Source: DASSSY01 sp035708205
Lineage (GTDB): Bacteria > Bacteroidota > Bacteroidia > Chitinophagales > Chitinophagaceae
Assembly: GCA_035708205.1 (NCBI GenBank)
Contig: DASSSY010000001.1
Coordinates: forward strand, 94,347-158,346
Direction: 5' to 3'
Length of the DNA: 64,000 nt
The notes below the pieces were generated by a model. That model was not told the DNA's origin and did not search any database. It worked only from the letters and a program-made list of their open reading frames with translations. The translations under genes and the position numbers were made by a program. Each line of letters opens with the position of its first letter. Position 1 is the first letter of the stretch. Of the stretch, positions 1 to 10,054 are shown one piece after another.

Positions 1-1
1 C

Positions 2-3000
2 GATGTGCAATTCAGAATGACCGACTGGTTCTTAGGCGCGCAGACCAAGATCATTCATTACGTTGGCCTTAAAGACGCCAAAGTGTATTTGCATCGTTTT
101 AAAAATAAGGATGAATGGAATTACGCCTTTTTGGAAAAAGCCTTTAGCGTCGGTCCCGGAGACAAAAATCAAAAATCTTCCCCCGGCTTTCAATGCTCAC
201 TTGAGAAAGTTGATTTTAACCGGGTGCATTTCTATTGGAAAGACGAATGGGTGGGCACGGACTATGAAGCCGGGATCGGCCAGCTGACTTTAAAAGCCAG
301 GGATATTGACTGGAAGAGAAAAAAGCTCCACCTGGCTTCTTTAACCGGCGACAAATTGCTGTTCGGCATTCTTCAATACACCGGCGGACGGCCACCAAGA
401 AAACGCGTTGATCAGCCCTCCGTTATAGATACCACGGCTTTTAATCCCGGTAAATGGCAAATAATCTTGGACAAACTGGAAATCGCACACAGCCGGTTTT
501 ATCTGGAATATCCCGAAGAAACAGTGCCCAAAGGGCTCTTCGACGAGGACCACCTGAATATTACGGGTATCCAAACCACCATAAAAGGCATCAAAATAAG
601 CGGCGACACGATCTCCGGCCACGTCAGCAGCCTGGCAGCCCGGGAGCGTTGCGGACTGTCCATTCGTCGGTTAAGCGGTGATATCAGCGTATCACCGGTA
701 TTGGCGGAATGCCGCAATCTTTTTCTGCAGACCGGCAACAGCACCGTAACCGATTATTACGCCATGCATTACCGTCGTTTCCCCGATTTTTTGGACTACA
801 TCGATAAGGTGAAAATGGTAGGCCATTTAAAAAATTCCGAGATCGGTATACAGGATATTGTCTATTTCGCACCGGAGCTCTCCCGGTTGAAAAACCTGTC
901 CGTGCAGGTTTCAGGTAAAGGCTCGGGAACTGTCGCCCGCCTGTCCGTGCAGGAACTGTACCTCAATGACGGCTTTTCTACCCTGACCGGCAGTTTGATC
1001 ATGAACGGGCTTCCCGATATTGAGGAAACTTTCATTGATTTTAGAGATGTCCGGTTGCATAGTTCCGGTGCTGCGGCACTTTTCTATGCGCCTGAGCTAA
1101 AAGCGCAGAAAGCCGTTCATTTAGAAACCTTAAAGAGCCTTGATTTTAATGGGAATTACACCGGGTACATCCGGAATTTCGTGGCCTATGGTCATATACA
1201 AACCAACCTGGGCAATGTGGAAGCCGACCTTAACATGAAATTGCCGGTGCAGGACAAAGCCAGCTATTCGGGACATCTCCGGATACAGGACTTCGCCACC
1301 GGCGTTTTACTTAACCAGCAGGCCATTGGCCGGACCTCTTTTTCCATGGACATTTCCGGAAAAGGCTTTAACCCGCATACCTTATCCGCTAAGGTCGACG
1401 GCACCATTTCGGCCATTACCTTTAACCGTTACGATTACCAGAACATTAAGATTGATGGAACATTCGACCGGCAAAAATTTAACGGCGCCTTATCTATTGA
1501 TGATCCGAACGCGGTCTTTGATTTTGACGGAGATATAGATCTGTCTAAAGAGAGCCCTTCTTATCATTTCAGTGCCGTTGTGAATAAGCTCCGGCTTAAG
1601 CCCTTGAATTTTTCATCGGATACCATCAATTTGAAGGCCGGGTTTCAGCTGGATATGACCGGCAACGATCTGGACAACCTTTCGGGCACGGCAAACATCT
1701 CGCATGTCAATTTGGTTAAAAACGGCAAACAGCTTGATGTACATGATCTTAGTCTCAGCGCTGCAATAAGTGAAGATGGCAGCCATCTGATACAAATCAA
1801 TACCGATCAGGCTTCCGCCGCCATTGAAGGCCATTTCTACCCTTCTGATCTATGGGCTTCCACTAAACTATTCCTTTCCTATTATCTGCCGGAATACGTT
1901 CTGCCCCCTGATCATTTCGGGCGCAGCCGCTATTTTAATTTCCACATCCAGGCCGGAGACATTTCCGACCTGTTATCCCTGGTCAACCCGGGCGTTAAAT
2001 TAAAAGGCACGGCAAACATTTCAGGTAATGTCAATTTGGAGAACCAGTCCCTGAACCTGGAGGGGGACATTTCAAAGCTGTCCTACGGAAATATTGTTGC
2101 CGGTTCGACAACAATCACCGCTACCGGCAATTTTTCAGGATTGCACCTTAATCTTCAGGCGCAAAACATTCACGGGGACAATGAAATGATTATTTCAAAT
2201 TATGACCTGTCAGCACAGCTGTTCAGGGACACCGTTAAATTTCAAATCCAGACCACCTCGCCTTCCAGCCTGGACAAAGCCTTGTTGAACGGCCAGGCAT
2301 TTGCCCGGCAGGACAGCATCTATCTCCGGCTAACGCCATCTTTGTTTAACTTTAATAATAAAACATGGCATATCCCGGCCGGAAACCAGTTTGTATTTGC
2401 CCCTAAATTCATCTCCATTCAAAATCTTAAAATAAATTCCGGACAGCAAGCGATTGAAATTAACCCGGCCGATGATCACCTCAGTGGCAACAATATCCTG
2501 GTCAGGTTGCAAAATATCGATTTAGCCCCGCTCAATAATTTCATCGATCTATACGGCAACCGGATCGACGGGCGGTTAAACGGCAAAATTTACGGGCGGG
2601 CACTATTGGACACCAGCAGGTTTGACTTTGACCTGACCAGTAACCATGTCCGTTTTCAGCAAGACACTTTGGGCACCGTTCGCTTAAAGGGCTTTTATCA
2701 GACCAAACAGCGGACACTGACACTGACGGAAGGCTCCGACATTCAATACCAGGGCGCGTCCGTGGCTTTATCCGGCAACATTGACCATCACGATAAAATT
2801 ACTACAATGAATGGGAAAGTGTCTTTAGATAAGGCCAGGCTAAGCTGGTTGTCGCCGATCCTGGAAGGTTATGTCAGTCACCTTACGGGAACTGCCAGCG
2901 GCACGGTCAACTTTTCCGGAAATGCCTTATCACCGGGGACCAGCGGGCAATTGACCTTAAACGATGCTTTTATATCGCCGGATATCACCGGCGTTGTTTA

Positions 3001-4639
3001 CCGTATCCCTCAAGGGCAGATAGACATCAGCGATACAAGGATCACACTAGACACCATGCTCGTCTATGATCAGGAGGGCAATTACGGCCGGCTGTCCGGA
3101 TCGGTTACTCACAACGGCCTCAAAGATTTTTACTTCGGGTTGCGTCTCAGCAGCGACCGCCTAAAGATCCTGCATCAAAACGGATATCAAAACAACATTT
3201 TTTATGGAAACGTTAACGCCAAGGTCAATACTACGGTCAGGGGCTATTGGGATAACCTGACCGTACGTGTCATTGCCACGCCGGTCGCTAATTCCAATTT
3301 GTTCATCACTGTAGATAACAGTTCGGATCTAAGCAGTTATAAGTATATCAACTTTAAACAAAACGGGACATCCGGCAGCCCTGGCGAAATTCATTATCAC
3401 AATAAATATAATTTCATTTTAGACGCCGTTATCACTCCGGACCTGGAGACCACATTGGTCCTGGACCCCGAATCAGGCGACCAGATCTGGTCTAAAGGCA
3501 ATGGGAATATTATCCTGGAAATACCTTCCGAAGGCGATATGAAAATGAATGGCAATTATGTTATCCAGGAAGGTACTTATAATTTTTCTTTCCGGCAGTT
3601 ACAAATCCTGAACTATAAAAGGCAATTCGATATTGACGCCAACAGCGCCATTAAATGGAACGGCGGCCTGACCAATGCCGACCTTGACGTATCGGCGCAT
3701 ACAACCGTGAAAGCCCGGCTTTATGACCTCATTGCCGGTGAAGCCGCTCCCAGTGCCCCCGAGATCCGTGACGCACAGATCCGGCAAAATATCAATGTAC
3801 TGATGAATATGAAAGGGTCCTTAGACAAACCGGAGCTCAGCTTTAAGATCCAGTTAGCGGAAAGCCATTCCATCGGTACTTATGCCTACCAAAAGCTGCA
3901 ACGGATTAATACCGATGAAAAACAAACGCTGATCCAGGTATCTTCCCTGCTGCTTTTAGGACAATTCGTCCCACCGGAAGGTATTAATAACTCGGCCATT
4001 TCTTCGGGCACCATTAATAATATGAGTGAATTGGTATCATCCGCCGCCTCTTCGCAAATTACCAATCTTGCCAATAAGCTCCTGGGAATGAAAGACCTGT
4101 CGGTAGGTGTAAAGTACAAAAATTATTCCCTGTCGGATAATAATAACGCCCTGGCATCACTCAACTATTTCAACCGTAATGAAGCCGAGGTCAATCTGCG
4201 CAAAAACTTTTTAAATGACCGCCTTGTTGTAGAAGTGGGCGGTATTTATGACTGGGGAGCTGCCGGCAGCGTAGGCAGCAACTATTCGGCAAACCTGGCC
4301 GGCGACTTCAGGATACAATACCTCCTGACACCGGACGGGCGTGTCCGCTTCAGCATTTTCCGGACCAGTGATTACGACCCGCTTTATTCTTTAAAAGCCA
4401 TTGGCCGCCAGGGGATCAATTTAAGTTACCGGAAATCGTTTAACACTTTAAGCGATTTCTTTACCAGCAAACGTCATTTTAAGTCCGGTGCTCAAAACGA
4501 TCAAAAATCCAAGCTGAAGCCTCAAGGCAAAATGTCTGCCGACCCCATACGGCAGAAACTGATTTTAGAGGCGCAAAAAGACAGCAGCATCTTAAAGGAA
4601 ACGCCCAAAGCACATCAGACAGAACAAAGATCACCATAG
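2..4639 (+). CDS. tamB: TamB-family translocation/assembly protein, 5' end cut off
   Basis: A very long, beta-rich protein whose reading frame is open to the left edge, so its N-terminal membrane anchor lies outside the window. At least 1544 residues are present. TamB (DUF490) proteins span the periplasm and help move lipids or outer-membrane proteins between the membranes. The sequence shows endless short amphipathic strands of the type LNISGIQT or VRLKGFYQ. The conserved TamB C-terminal domain covers about residues 1040-1460, including the low-complexity stretch INNMSELVSSAASSQITN. The tail after residue 1490 is polar and charged (Lys/Gln/Ser) and probably disordered. No obvious operon partner lies downstream, where 315 bases carry no gene. 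Family assignment is confident; the true start cannot be seen. Confidence 0.9.
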   Translation, partial: DVQFRMTDWFLGAQTKIIHYVGLKDAKVYLHRFKNKDEWNYAFLEKAFSVGPGDKNQKSSPGFQCSLEKVDFNRVHFYWKDEWVGTDYEAGIGQLTLKARDIDWKRKKLHLASLTGDKLLFGILQYTGGRPPRKRVDQPSVIDTTAFNPGKWQIILDKLEIAHSRFYLEYPEETVPKGLFDEDHLNITGIQTTIKGIKISGDTISGHVSSLAARERCGLSIRRLSGDISVSPVLAECRNLFLQTGNSTVTDYYAMHYRRFPDFLDYIDKVKMVGHLKNSEIGIQDIVYFAPELSRLKNLSVQVSGKGSGTVARLSVQELYLNDGFSTLTGSLIMNGLPDIEETFIDFRDVRLHSSGAAALFYAPELKAQKAVHLETLKSLDFNGNYTGYIRNFVAYGHIQTNLGNVEADLNMKLPVQDKASYSGHLRIQDFATGVLLNQQAIGRTSFSMDISGKGFNPHTLSAKVDGTISAITFNRYDYQNIKIDGTFDRQKFNGALSIDDPNAVFDFDGDIDLSKESPSYHFSAVVNKLRLKPLNFSSDTINLKAGFQLDMTGNDLDNLSGTANISHVNLVKNGKQLDVHDLSLSAAISEDGSHLIQINTDQASAAIEGHFYPSDLWASTKLFLSYYLPEYVLPPDHFGRSRYFNFHIQAGDISDLLSLVNPGVKLKGTANISGNVNLENQSLNLEGDISKLSYGNIVAGSTTITATGNFSGLHLNLQAQNIHGDNEMIISNYDLSAQLFRDTVKFQIQTTSPSSLDKALLNGQAFARQDSIYLRLTPSLFNFNNKTWHIPAGNQFVFAPKFISIQNLKINSGQQAIEINPADDHLSGNNILVRLQNIDLAPLNNFIDLYGNRIDGRLNGKIYGRALLDTSRFDFDLTSNHVRFQQDTLGTVRLKGFYQTKQRTLTLTEGSDIQYQGASVALSGNIDHHDKITTMNGKVSLDKARLSWLSPILEGYVSHLTGTASGTVNFSGNALSPGTSGQLTLNDAFISPDITGVVYRIPQGQIDISDTRITLDTMLVYDQEGNYGRLSGSVTHNGLKDFYFGLRLSSDRLKILHQNGYQNNIFYGNVNAKVNTTVRGYWDNLTVRVIATPVANSNLFITVDNSSDLSSYKYINFKQNGTSGSPGEIHYHNKYNFILDAVITPDLETTLVLDPESGDQIWSKGNGNIILEIPSEGDMKMNGNYVIQEGTYNFSFRQLQILNYKRQFDIDANSAIKWNGGLTNADLDVSAHTTVKARLYDLIAGEAAPSAPEIRDAQIRQNINVLMNMKGSLDKPELSFKIQLAESHSIGTYAYQKLQRINTDEKQTLIQVSSLLLLGQFVPPEGINNSAISSGTINNMSELVSSAASSQITNLANKLLGMKDLSVGVKYKNYSLSDNNNALASLNYFNRNEAEVNLRKNFLNDRLVVEVGGIYDWGAAGSVGSNYSANLAGDFRIQYLLTPDGRVRFSIFRTSDYDPLYSLKAIGRQGINLSYRKSFNTLSDFFTSKRHFKSGAQNDQKSKLKPQGKMSADPIRQKLILEAQKDSSILKETPKAHQTEQRSP

Positions 4640-4954
4640 CAGGTATATCTTTCATAATAGCGGTATTTCCATACGACCGGCCTTATTCCTGTCCGTTTCC
4701 TGGAAAACGTTTAGCGGCAGGGTATCAGGCTTGAAAAGCAATGATTGTGGCTCACCCGGGATCCTAAAGGTCATCTTAATTCGCATAAGTTTTTTTCGAA
4801 AATTCCAAGGCAGGAACACCCCCAACCCGGAAGCGGCGGTACATTTTTTTGATTGAAAAATAGTAAGTTTAGAAAAATGTTATTACCTTACAACGGTTTT
4901 ACTCCTGAAGGAGAAAAATCTTTTATTTGTTGAGAAAAGTATTGAGTAACAATT
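4640..4954. other. Intergenic stretch with no recognised gene
   Basis: These 315 bases between tamB and the next lipoprotein gene hold no convincing ORF. The right half is AT-rich, as expected for a promoter region. The stretch taagttta near 4863 is a near miss to the Bacteroidota -7 element, and no hairpin terminator for tamB was found. Confidence 0.5.
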
Positions 4955-5716
4955 ATGCGCAAAACAATTCTACCTATTACTTTATTCTTTTCAGGCCTGC
5001 TGTTATTCAGTTCCTGTAAAAAAGAGACGGCAAGCCTGTCCGAAATGGAAAAAGGCCAGAATTTTTATCCTCTGGAAGTTGGTAAGTACGTGGTCTATGA
5101 CGTGGATTCATTAATTTGGGATGATCACCTCAGAGCGACCATCCCTTCACAATGCCAGCTTCGCTATACGGTTTCGGACACTTTCCGTAATGATGCCAAC
5201 GAAATGGCCTATGTCATCAATGTACAATACCGCAAAACGGCTGCCGATGCCTATGTCCCGCACAATGTCCTGTATGCGGCAAGACATAACGGGCAGTTGG
5301 TGGTCACACAAGACAACCTGAAATTCATCAAGCTGACCTTCCCGGTGGAAAACGGTACGCATTGGGACGGCAACGCGATGATCGCGCTGGGCGACGAAGC
5401 TAACGCCGAATATGACAACAACAAATGGAACTATACCTATGCCGACTTTGATCAGTCCTTCAATACCGGCGTCAAGCTTTTTCAGCATACCGTTACCGTC
5501 AATGAGATTGACGATAAGCTCAATGATCCGGATAAAGATTCCACAGCCTACGCTTACAAAAATTATGCACAGGAAGTCTATGCTTACAATGTAGGCATGA
5601 TTTATCGCGAACGGATTTATTGGGTATTCCAGCCCAAATCGCCCGATGGTCAAAGTGGCGGCAGCGGTTATCGCAAAGGCTATAGCGTAACAATGAAAGC
5701 CGTAGATCATAATTAA
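4955..5716 (+). CDS. Lipoprotein of unknown function
   Basis: Encodes 253 residues with a type II signal peptide: a hydrophobic segment ending in the lipobox LFSSC, with the acylated Cys at residue 21, so the mature protein is probably anchored in the outer or inner membrane facing the periplasm. The rest is soluble, starts with a FYPLEVGKYVVYDVDS motif and reads like a small beta-sandwich domain common as an uncharacterised Bacteroidota lipoprotein. No catalytic motif is visible. It stands alone and is followed directly by a strong hairpin terminator, so it is probably monocistronic. I do not recognise a specific family. Confidence 0.8.
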   Translation: MRKTILPITLFFSGLLLFSSCKKETASLSEMEKGQNFYPLEVGKYVVYDVDSLIWDDHLRATIPSQCQLRYTVSDTFRNDANEMAYVINVQYRKTAADAYVPHNVLYAARHNGQLVVTQDNLKFIKLTFPVENGTHWDGNAMIALGDEANAEYDNNKWNYTYADFDQSFNTGVKLFQHTVTVNEIDDKLNDPDKDSTAYAYKNYAQEVYAYNVGMIYRERIYWVFQPKSPDGQSGGSGYRKGYSVTMKAVDHN

Positions 5717-5740
5717 GTAAGATTTCTTGCAAAAACTAAC

Positions 5741-5780
5741 AAAGAAGCGTTCCCGGTCTCTATTCAGGGAACGCTTCTTT
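5741..5780 (+). terminator. Rho-independent-type terminator with perfect 14-bp stem
   Basis: A perfect inverted repeat, AAAGAAGCGTTCCC (5741-5754) and GGGAACGCTTCTTT (5767-5780), with a 12-base loop. It starts 24 bases after the lipoprotein stop. The right arm ends in TTT and the left arm supplies the A-run, so it can work for either strand. Confidence 0.85.
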
Positions 5781-6169
5781 GTAGTGGTAATATTGCTCAC
5801 GCTATTTCAAAATAATGCGTGAACAAAATTATACATGAACACCGGAACCAGGCTCTTCAGACGACATTGGCCCGGGATTAGAACGGTCATCCGCCTGCAA
5901 GACTTACATTTGCAAAATGTCTTAACTTATAACTGACAAAGTTTTGTAATTGTTGGCACACGCAACCACAGGAAGAAAGATGTAAATTCTAACTATGCCA
6001 GATATAACCTCACCTGTACACTGGATGAGGAGAAAATTATCAAATCTTCTCTTTTCCCCGGTCCTGGTGAGAAAAATGCTATTCTCCGAAGCGCATTTTC
6101 CAGAGCTTCTTTAAAACCAGTTCTTAATCACCAGCGGATACAGCTTTGAAGTTTTCACGGGAACACCCT
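5781..6169. other. Intergenic stretch with an isolated promoter-like element
   Basis: No recognisable gene in 389 bases. An exact Bacteroidota -7 match, TACATTTG, is at 5905-5912 on the plus strand. A 39-codon ORF (ATG at 5995) and a second open frame overlap downstream, but neither resembles a known protein. This could be a decayed gene or a small RNA locus. Confidence 0.35.
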
Positions 6170-6343
6170 CTATTTGTTATGACCGGGAGCAAAGTTCCGT
6201 GCGGATTGTTGTCCATGCATCTTCTTAGCCTGGCCCGGCGGCACTTTGCCGCTTCTCCCCGCGCTATGATATATTGTACAGGAAATAGCTGATGAAAGTA
6301 ATAGTAGCGCCATCGCCGAAAAACACCATTGTTTGAGTTTCAT
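6170..6343 (-). CDS. Small PPGQ-motif lipoprotein (often misnamed quinol oxidase subunit 4)
   Basis: A 57-residue lipoprotein precursor. The chosen ATG at 6343 directly precedes a signal peptide ending in SSAISC (acylated Cys22); the longer frame to 6415 adds only a basic, non-signal extension. The mature part is about 35 residues and carries PPGQAKKMHG and APGH, the two proline-glycine turns typical of a small Bacteroidota family. That family is commonly labelled quinol oxidase subunit 4 in databases, a name I believe has no functional support. The role is unknown; the basic, unstructured tail suggests periplasmic binding of a polyanion, but that is a guess. Confidence 0.7.
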   Translation of the reverse strand: MKLKQWCFSAMALLLLSSAISCTIYHSAGRSGKVPPGQAKKMHGQQSARNFAPGHNK

Positions 6344-6450
6344 TCCGTTTATGTTTAACGCAAATATATACAATTTATAAGTCTTTCTTTTAAGTCTCTT
6401 TTTTCCAGTCAGCAATTATTTCGTTTGTTTTGTACTTAAAAACTTTAATC

Positions 6451-7233
6451 ATGAAAAAGTTCCTGTTACCGGCTGTAATTATTGCATCGTTGCTTATATC
6501 TTCTTGCAGTAAGAACGATGATGACAGCACACCAGCGGCATCTGTCCATTTCTACCTCACTGACGGACCGGCAAACTATGATGAGGTGAACATAGATGTC
6601 CGGTCTGTTCAGGTACATACTGACCGGGACAACGGATGGCAGACGTTAGCCCTTATTCGGCCAGGTATATACAATCTGAACGCATTGAGAAACGGAACTG
6701 ATACATTACTGAGCAGGGCAACATTGCCGGCGGGCGACCTTTCCCAGATAAGATTAATCCTGGGGACTGACAATTCAGTTGTCGTTAACGGCCAATCCTA
6801 CCCGTTAGCTACTCCTTCCGCTATGCAAAGCGGCCTGAAGTTTAATTTTCATCAAACATTGGCGGCTGATGGCGCCTATGATATATGGATAGACTTCGAT
6901 GCTCATAAATCAGTGGTGAAACAGGGGAATAGCTCTTACGCGCTGAAACCTGTTATCCGTGCATACAGCAATGAAACGGACGGACAGGTCAAAGGCTTCG
7001 TTTTACCCTATCTCGCTTCTGAATACGTTATGGCTATAAGCAATGTTGATACCTTTTATGCTTATCCTGCTGCAACAGACGGATTCTTTATGTTCAAAGG
7101 ACTTGCCGAAGGCAACTATGCCGTTCACATTAGCGCAGGGACGGCATCAGGTTTGAATGATACCACAATAACCAATGTAAATGTCAGCTATGGCCATGTA
7201 ACAGATCTGGGAACAATAATACTGGCCCCGTAA
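6451..7233 (+). CDS. DUF4382-domain lipoprotein
   Basis: 260 residues from the ATG at 6451. That start is preferred over an upstream TTG because the signal peptide begins there and ends in the lipobox LISSC (Cys19). The DUF4382 domain begins with SVHFYLTDGPANYDEVNID and ends near residue 180; the remaining 80 residues form a carboxypeptidase-regulatory-like beta domain (FFMFKGLAEGNYAVHI). Such proteins are exported and surface or periplasmic; the function is unknown. It is divergent from the small lipoprotein gene at 6170-6343, and the 107 bases between them must hold both promoters. Confidence 0.85.
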   Translation: MKKFLLPAVIIASLLISSCSKNDDDSTPAASVHFYLTDGPANYDEVNIDVRSVQVHTDRDNGWQTLALIRPGIYNLNALRNGTDTLLSRATLPAGDLSQIRLILGTDNSVVVNGQSYPLATPSAMQSGLKFNFHQTLAADGAYDIWIDFDAHKSVVKQGNSSYALKPVIRAYSNETDGQVKGFVLPYLASEYVMAISNVDTFYAYPAATDGFFMFKGLAEGNYAVHISAGTASGLNDTTITNVNVSYGHVTDLGTIILAP

Positions 7234-7508
7234 CTATTAAGCGGTTAGACCGAAGCCTTTATAAACAATATCACGAGAAAAAGACGGGTTCAACCCGATG
7301 ATCGTGTCGCGTATCCGGTCCTGTTAATCAGGGACTTTAAAATTGTCTTTCCAATTCCCGGCGGATATGTTTGGTTATAACAGGTTGATCAATATCCCTA
7401 CGGACGGTCAACTGCCCGGAACACTTTTAAAGGGAAATCAATAATCATTTACTGAATCATTCCTTTTAAACGCTCAAAATAAAACCTGTATTTATAATCG
7501 CTCCTGGA

Positions 7509-8522
7509 TTATCTGGTATAGAGATACTGGAGTAAGGTTTGGCCTACCGCTTTCAGGGTGTTTTGATCGATAATGTCCATATTATCCTGGTGGGTATGCC
7601 AATAGCTGCCAAAACCCGTCATGGAGCCGGCCGGCAGATTAATGATATCAATGGTCGGAATCTTCAAAATTTCATTTACCGGCACGTGATCATCAGTTAT
7701 CTGGCCACCATTCTCATACACAAAATAGGAACTGTATCCCGCTTTGGCAGCGGCTTGCCATACGTCCTGCTGAACATTCCCGGCATGTTGCTGTGAATAT
7801 GCCTCTAAAGGGAACCGGGCGTTTCTGGCACCAACCATATCCAACAATATTCCCGCCTGTGCCTTATATCCGGCCATATGCGGATGATGTGCCCAATATT
7901 GCGTGCCTAAGGCATAAGAATCGTCGCCCCATTCGCTTTTACCGTAATCTTCCACGTCCGCCAGCAGAATATCCACACCCCATCCTTCCGGTAAAGGATG
8001 CTCTTTTAAAACCTTTGAAATGCTGATCAGTACCGCCGTCCCGCTACCGCCATCGTCCGCGCCCAAGATGGGCTTGTCCTTGCCCGTTTTATCCTGGTCC
8101 GCCCAGGGACGGGAGTCCCAGTGCGCCAGCAATAAGATACGGTGCGGTGCTTCCGGGCGGATCACACCTATAATATTCATGCAGGGCAGTGATTTTCCGT
8201 TCCCGGCTGTTACCGTAACATTTTGCCGGTAAACACTGTCGCAATACGGCCCAAGCCGCCTTTCCAGCCAATCGGCACAGGCTTTCTGGGCCGGGGAACC
8301 GGGTATCCGGGGACCAAAATTGACCTGGTCCTGTATAAGCTGATAAGCGCCCGCTGCGTCAAATTCCGGAACCGCCACCGGAGCTGTTATGCTTGCCTGA
8401 TTCGTTTTTTGGCTTTGTTGCGGATTATTTTGTCCTGATTGGCAACTGAACGCGCCAAAGATCAGCGGGCAAAACAATAATGAAATCGTCAGATATGGTC
8501 TGAAAGATAAAGACATGGTCAT
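7509..8522 (-). CDS. M28-family zinc aminopeptidase-like lipoprotein
   Basis: 337 residues with a signal peptide ending in FGAFSC, so a periplasmic or surface lipoprotein. The peptidase M28 fold is clear. The metal ligands can be read in order: HWDSRPW (His, then Asp), GADDGGSG (bridging Asp), DVEDYG (catalytic and metal acids), LDMVGA (Asp) and a C-terminal HTHQD (His). The order and the WDSRPWAD/ADDGGSG blocks match the glutaminyl-peptide cyclotransferase branch of M28, so it could form N-terminal pyroglutamate rather than release amino acids. Start codons at 8522 and 8516 cannot be separated. It is monocistronic as far as can be seen. Confidence 0.85.
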   Translation of the reverse strand: MTMSLSFRPYLTISLLFCPLIFGAFSCQSGQNNPQQSQKTNQASITAPVAVPEFDAAGAYQLIQDQVNFGPRIPGSPAQKACADWLERRLGPYCDSVYRQNVTVTAGNGKSLPCMNIIGVIRPEAPHRILLLAHWDSRPWADQDKTGKDKPILGADDGGSGTAVLISISKVLKEHPLPEGWGVDILLADVEDYGKSEWGDDSYALGTQYWAHHPHMAGYKAQAGILLDMVGARNARFPLEAYSQQHAGNVQQDVWQAAAKAGYSSYFVYENGGQITDDHVPVNEILKIPTIDIINLPAGSMTGFGSYWHTHQDNMDIIDQNTLKAVGQTLLQYLYTR

Positions 8523-8649
8523 TTTTTAAAGAGCCGCAATTTAGGATAAAATTGCAATTTATCGGCAATACCAAAGTTCCCGGCATAGATTAAGCCCTTT
8601 TCATGAAACAAAAAATATTTTTTATCCGATTTAAGCCAAAAGCTTTTTT

Positions 8650-8657
8650 TATTTTTG
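8650..8657 (+). promoter_or_regulatory. Bacteroidota -7 promoter element of purA
   Basis: TATTTTTG matches TAnnTTTG exactly and lies 30 bases before the purA ATG. No clear -33 TTTG element is visible. Confidence 0.5.
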
Positions 8658-8687
8658 CCCTTTGCTTATTTAAATTTATTCAAAATC

Positions 8688-9953
8688 ATGGTGGATATTT
8701 TAATTGGACTGCAATGGGGAGATGAGGGCAAGGGAAAGATCGTAGATTATTTAGCAGCTCAATATGATATTGTCGCACGTTTTCAGGGCGGACCCAATGC
8801 CGGGCATACACTTTATGTCAATGGCAAAAAAACGGTTCTCCGTACCATCCCTTCGGGGATTTTCCATGAAGGCACCTTAAATCTTATCGGGAACGGGGTG
8901 GTTATTGATCCGGTTACGCTGAAAGAAGAAATCGACAACCTTCAGGAATCGGACCAGGACTTTCTCAGCCGGTTGTTCATTGCCCATAAAGCCCATTTGA
9001 TCCTGCCGAGCCACCGGGCCTTAGATGCTGCCTCGGAAGCCGCCAAAGGCAAGGAAAAGATCGGCTCGACGCTCAAAGGTATCGGTCCCGCCTATATGGA
9101 TAAAACCGGCAGGAACGGGCTTCGCGTCGGTGATATTTTATCGCCCGACTGGGAACAGCGTTACAGTAAGCTCAAAGCAAAACATCAGGAGATGCTTCGC
9201 TTGTACGATGAGATCCCCGACTGGCAAGAATGGGAACCGGCCTTCTTTGAAGCAGTGAATTACCTGAGAAGCCTGAATATCGTTAATGGAGAGTATTGGT
9301 TGAATAAGCATTTGGACAATGGCAAGAAAATATTGGCGGAAGGCGCACAGGGCAGCATGCTTGACGTTGATTACGGCACTTATCCTTTTGTCACCTCTTC
9401 AAATACCGTAGCTGCAGGTGTCTGCACCGGCCTGGGAGTAGCCCCGTCCAAAATCGGCGAGGTGTATGGCATTACCAAGGCTTACTGCACCCGCGTGGGC
9501 AGCGGTCCGTTCCCAACGGAATTGTTTGATGAAACCGGCGAGCAATTACGCGCCGCCGGCCATGAATTCGGTGCGGTCACCAAACGCCCCCGTCGTTGCG
9601 GCTGGATCGATTTAGTGGCCCTTCGCTATACCATCATGCTCAGTGGTGTTACCCGCCTGATCGTTACCAAAGCTGACGTTTTGGACGGCTTTGATAACAT
9701 TAAAGCAGCGGTGGCCTATAAGATTAACGGCGAAATTACCGAACAGTTTCCTTTTGACAGTTGCAATGTCGAAATTGAACCGGTATATGAAAATTTCAAA
9801 GTCTGGAAAAATCCCATCAGCCAATGTTCCGGTCCCGGCGATTTAGAACCTGAATTCAACGCTTTTTACACCTTCATGGAAAGCTACCTGAAAGCCAGGG
9901 TGCAGTTTATCTCCAACGGTACGGGCAGAAATCATTTATTGAAATTATTTTAA
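8688..9953 (+). CDS. purA: Adenylosuccinate synthase
   Basis: 421 residues, the usual length. It condenses IMP with aspartate, driven by GTP, in the first committed step to AMP in the cytoplasm. The ATG at 8688 is chosen because the protein then begins MVDILIGLQWGDEGKGK, with the catalytic Asp and the GDEGKGK phosphate loop in the first 17 residues. Other family blocks are GPNAGHT, GSTLKGIGPAY, EGAQGSMLDVDYGTYPFVTSSN and TKRPRRCGWIDLVALRY (the guanine/IMP contacts). The gene has its own -7 element. The next gene starts 101 bases downstream and encodes an acidic protein. Confidence 0.97.
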   Translation: MVDILIGLQWGDEGKGKIVDYLAAQYDIVARFQGGPNAGHTLYVNGKKTVLRTIPSGIFHEGTLNLIGNGVVIDPVTLKEEIDNLQESDQDFLSRLFIAHKAHLILPSHRALDAASEAAKGKEKIGSTLKGIGPAYMDKTGRNGLRVGDILSPDWEQRYSKLKAKHQEMLRLYDEIPDWQEWEPAFFEAVNYLRSLNIVNGEYWLNKHLDNGKKILAEGAQGSMLDVDYGTYPFVTSSNTVAAGVCTGLGVAPSKIGEVYGITKAYCTRVGSGPFPTELFDETGEQLRAAGHEFGAVTKRPRRCGWIDLVALRYTIMLSGVTRLIVTKADVLDGFDNIKAAVAYKINGEITEQFPFDSCNVEIEPVYENFKVWKNPISQCSGPGDLEPEFNAFYTFMESYLKARVQFISNGTGRNHLLKLF

Positions 9954-10054
9954 GCTCCTGACAACGGAATTTCTCAAAAAAAATTTTGCCAATTCAAAAA
10001 AGCAAACAAATTTTACAGCAAATTAAATAACCCTTTTAATTAGTATTGTGAGCA

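Noticed and set aside
5995..6114. 39-codon ORF and overlapping open frame in the gap before 6170
   Set aside because: Two frames are open over the same bases and neither resembles a protein; only the promoter-like element was kept.
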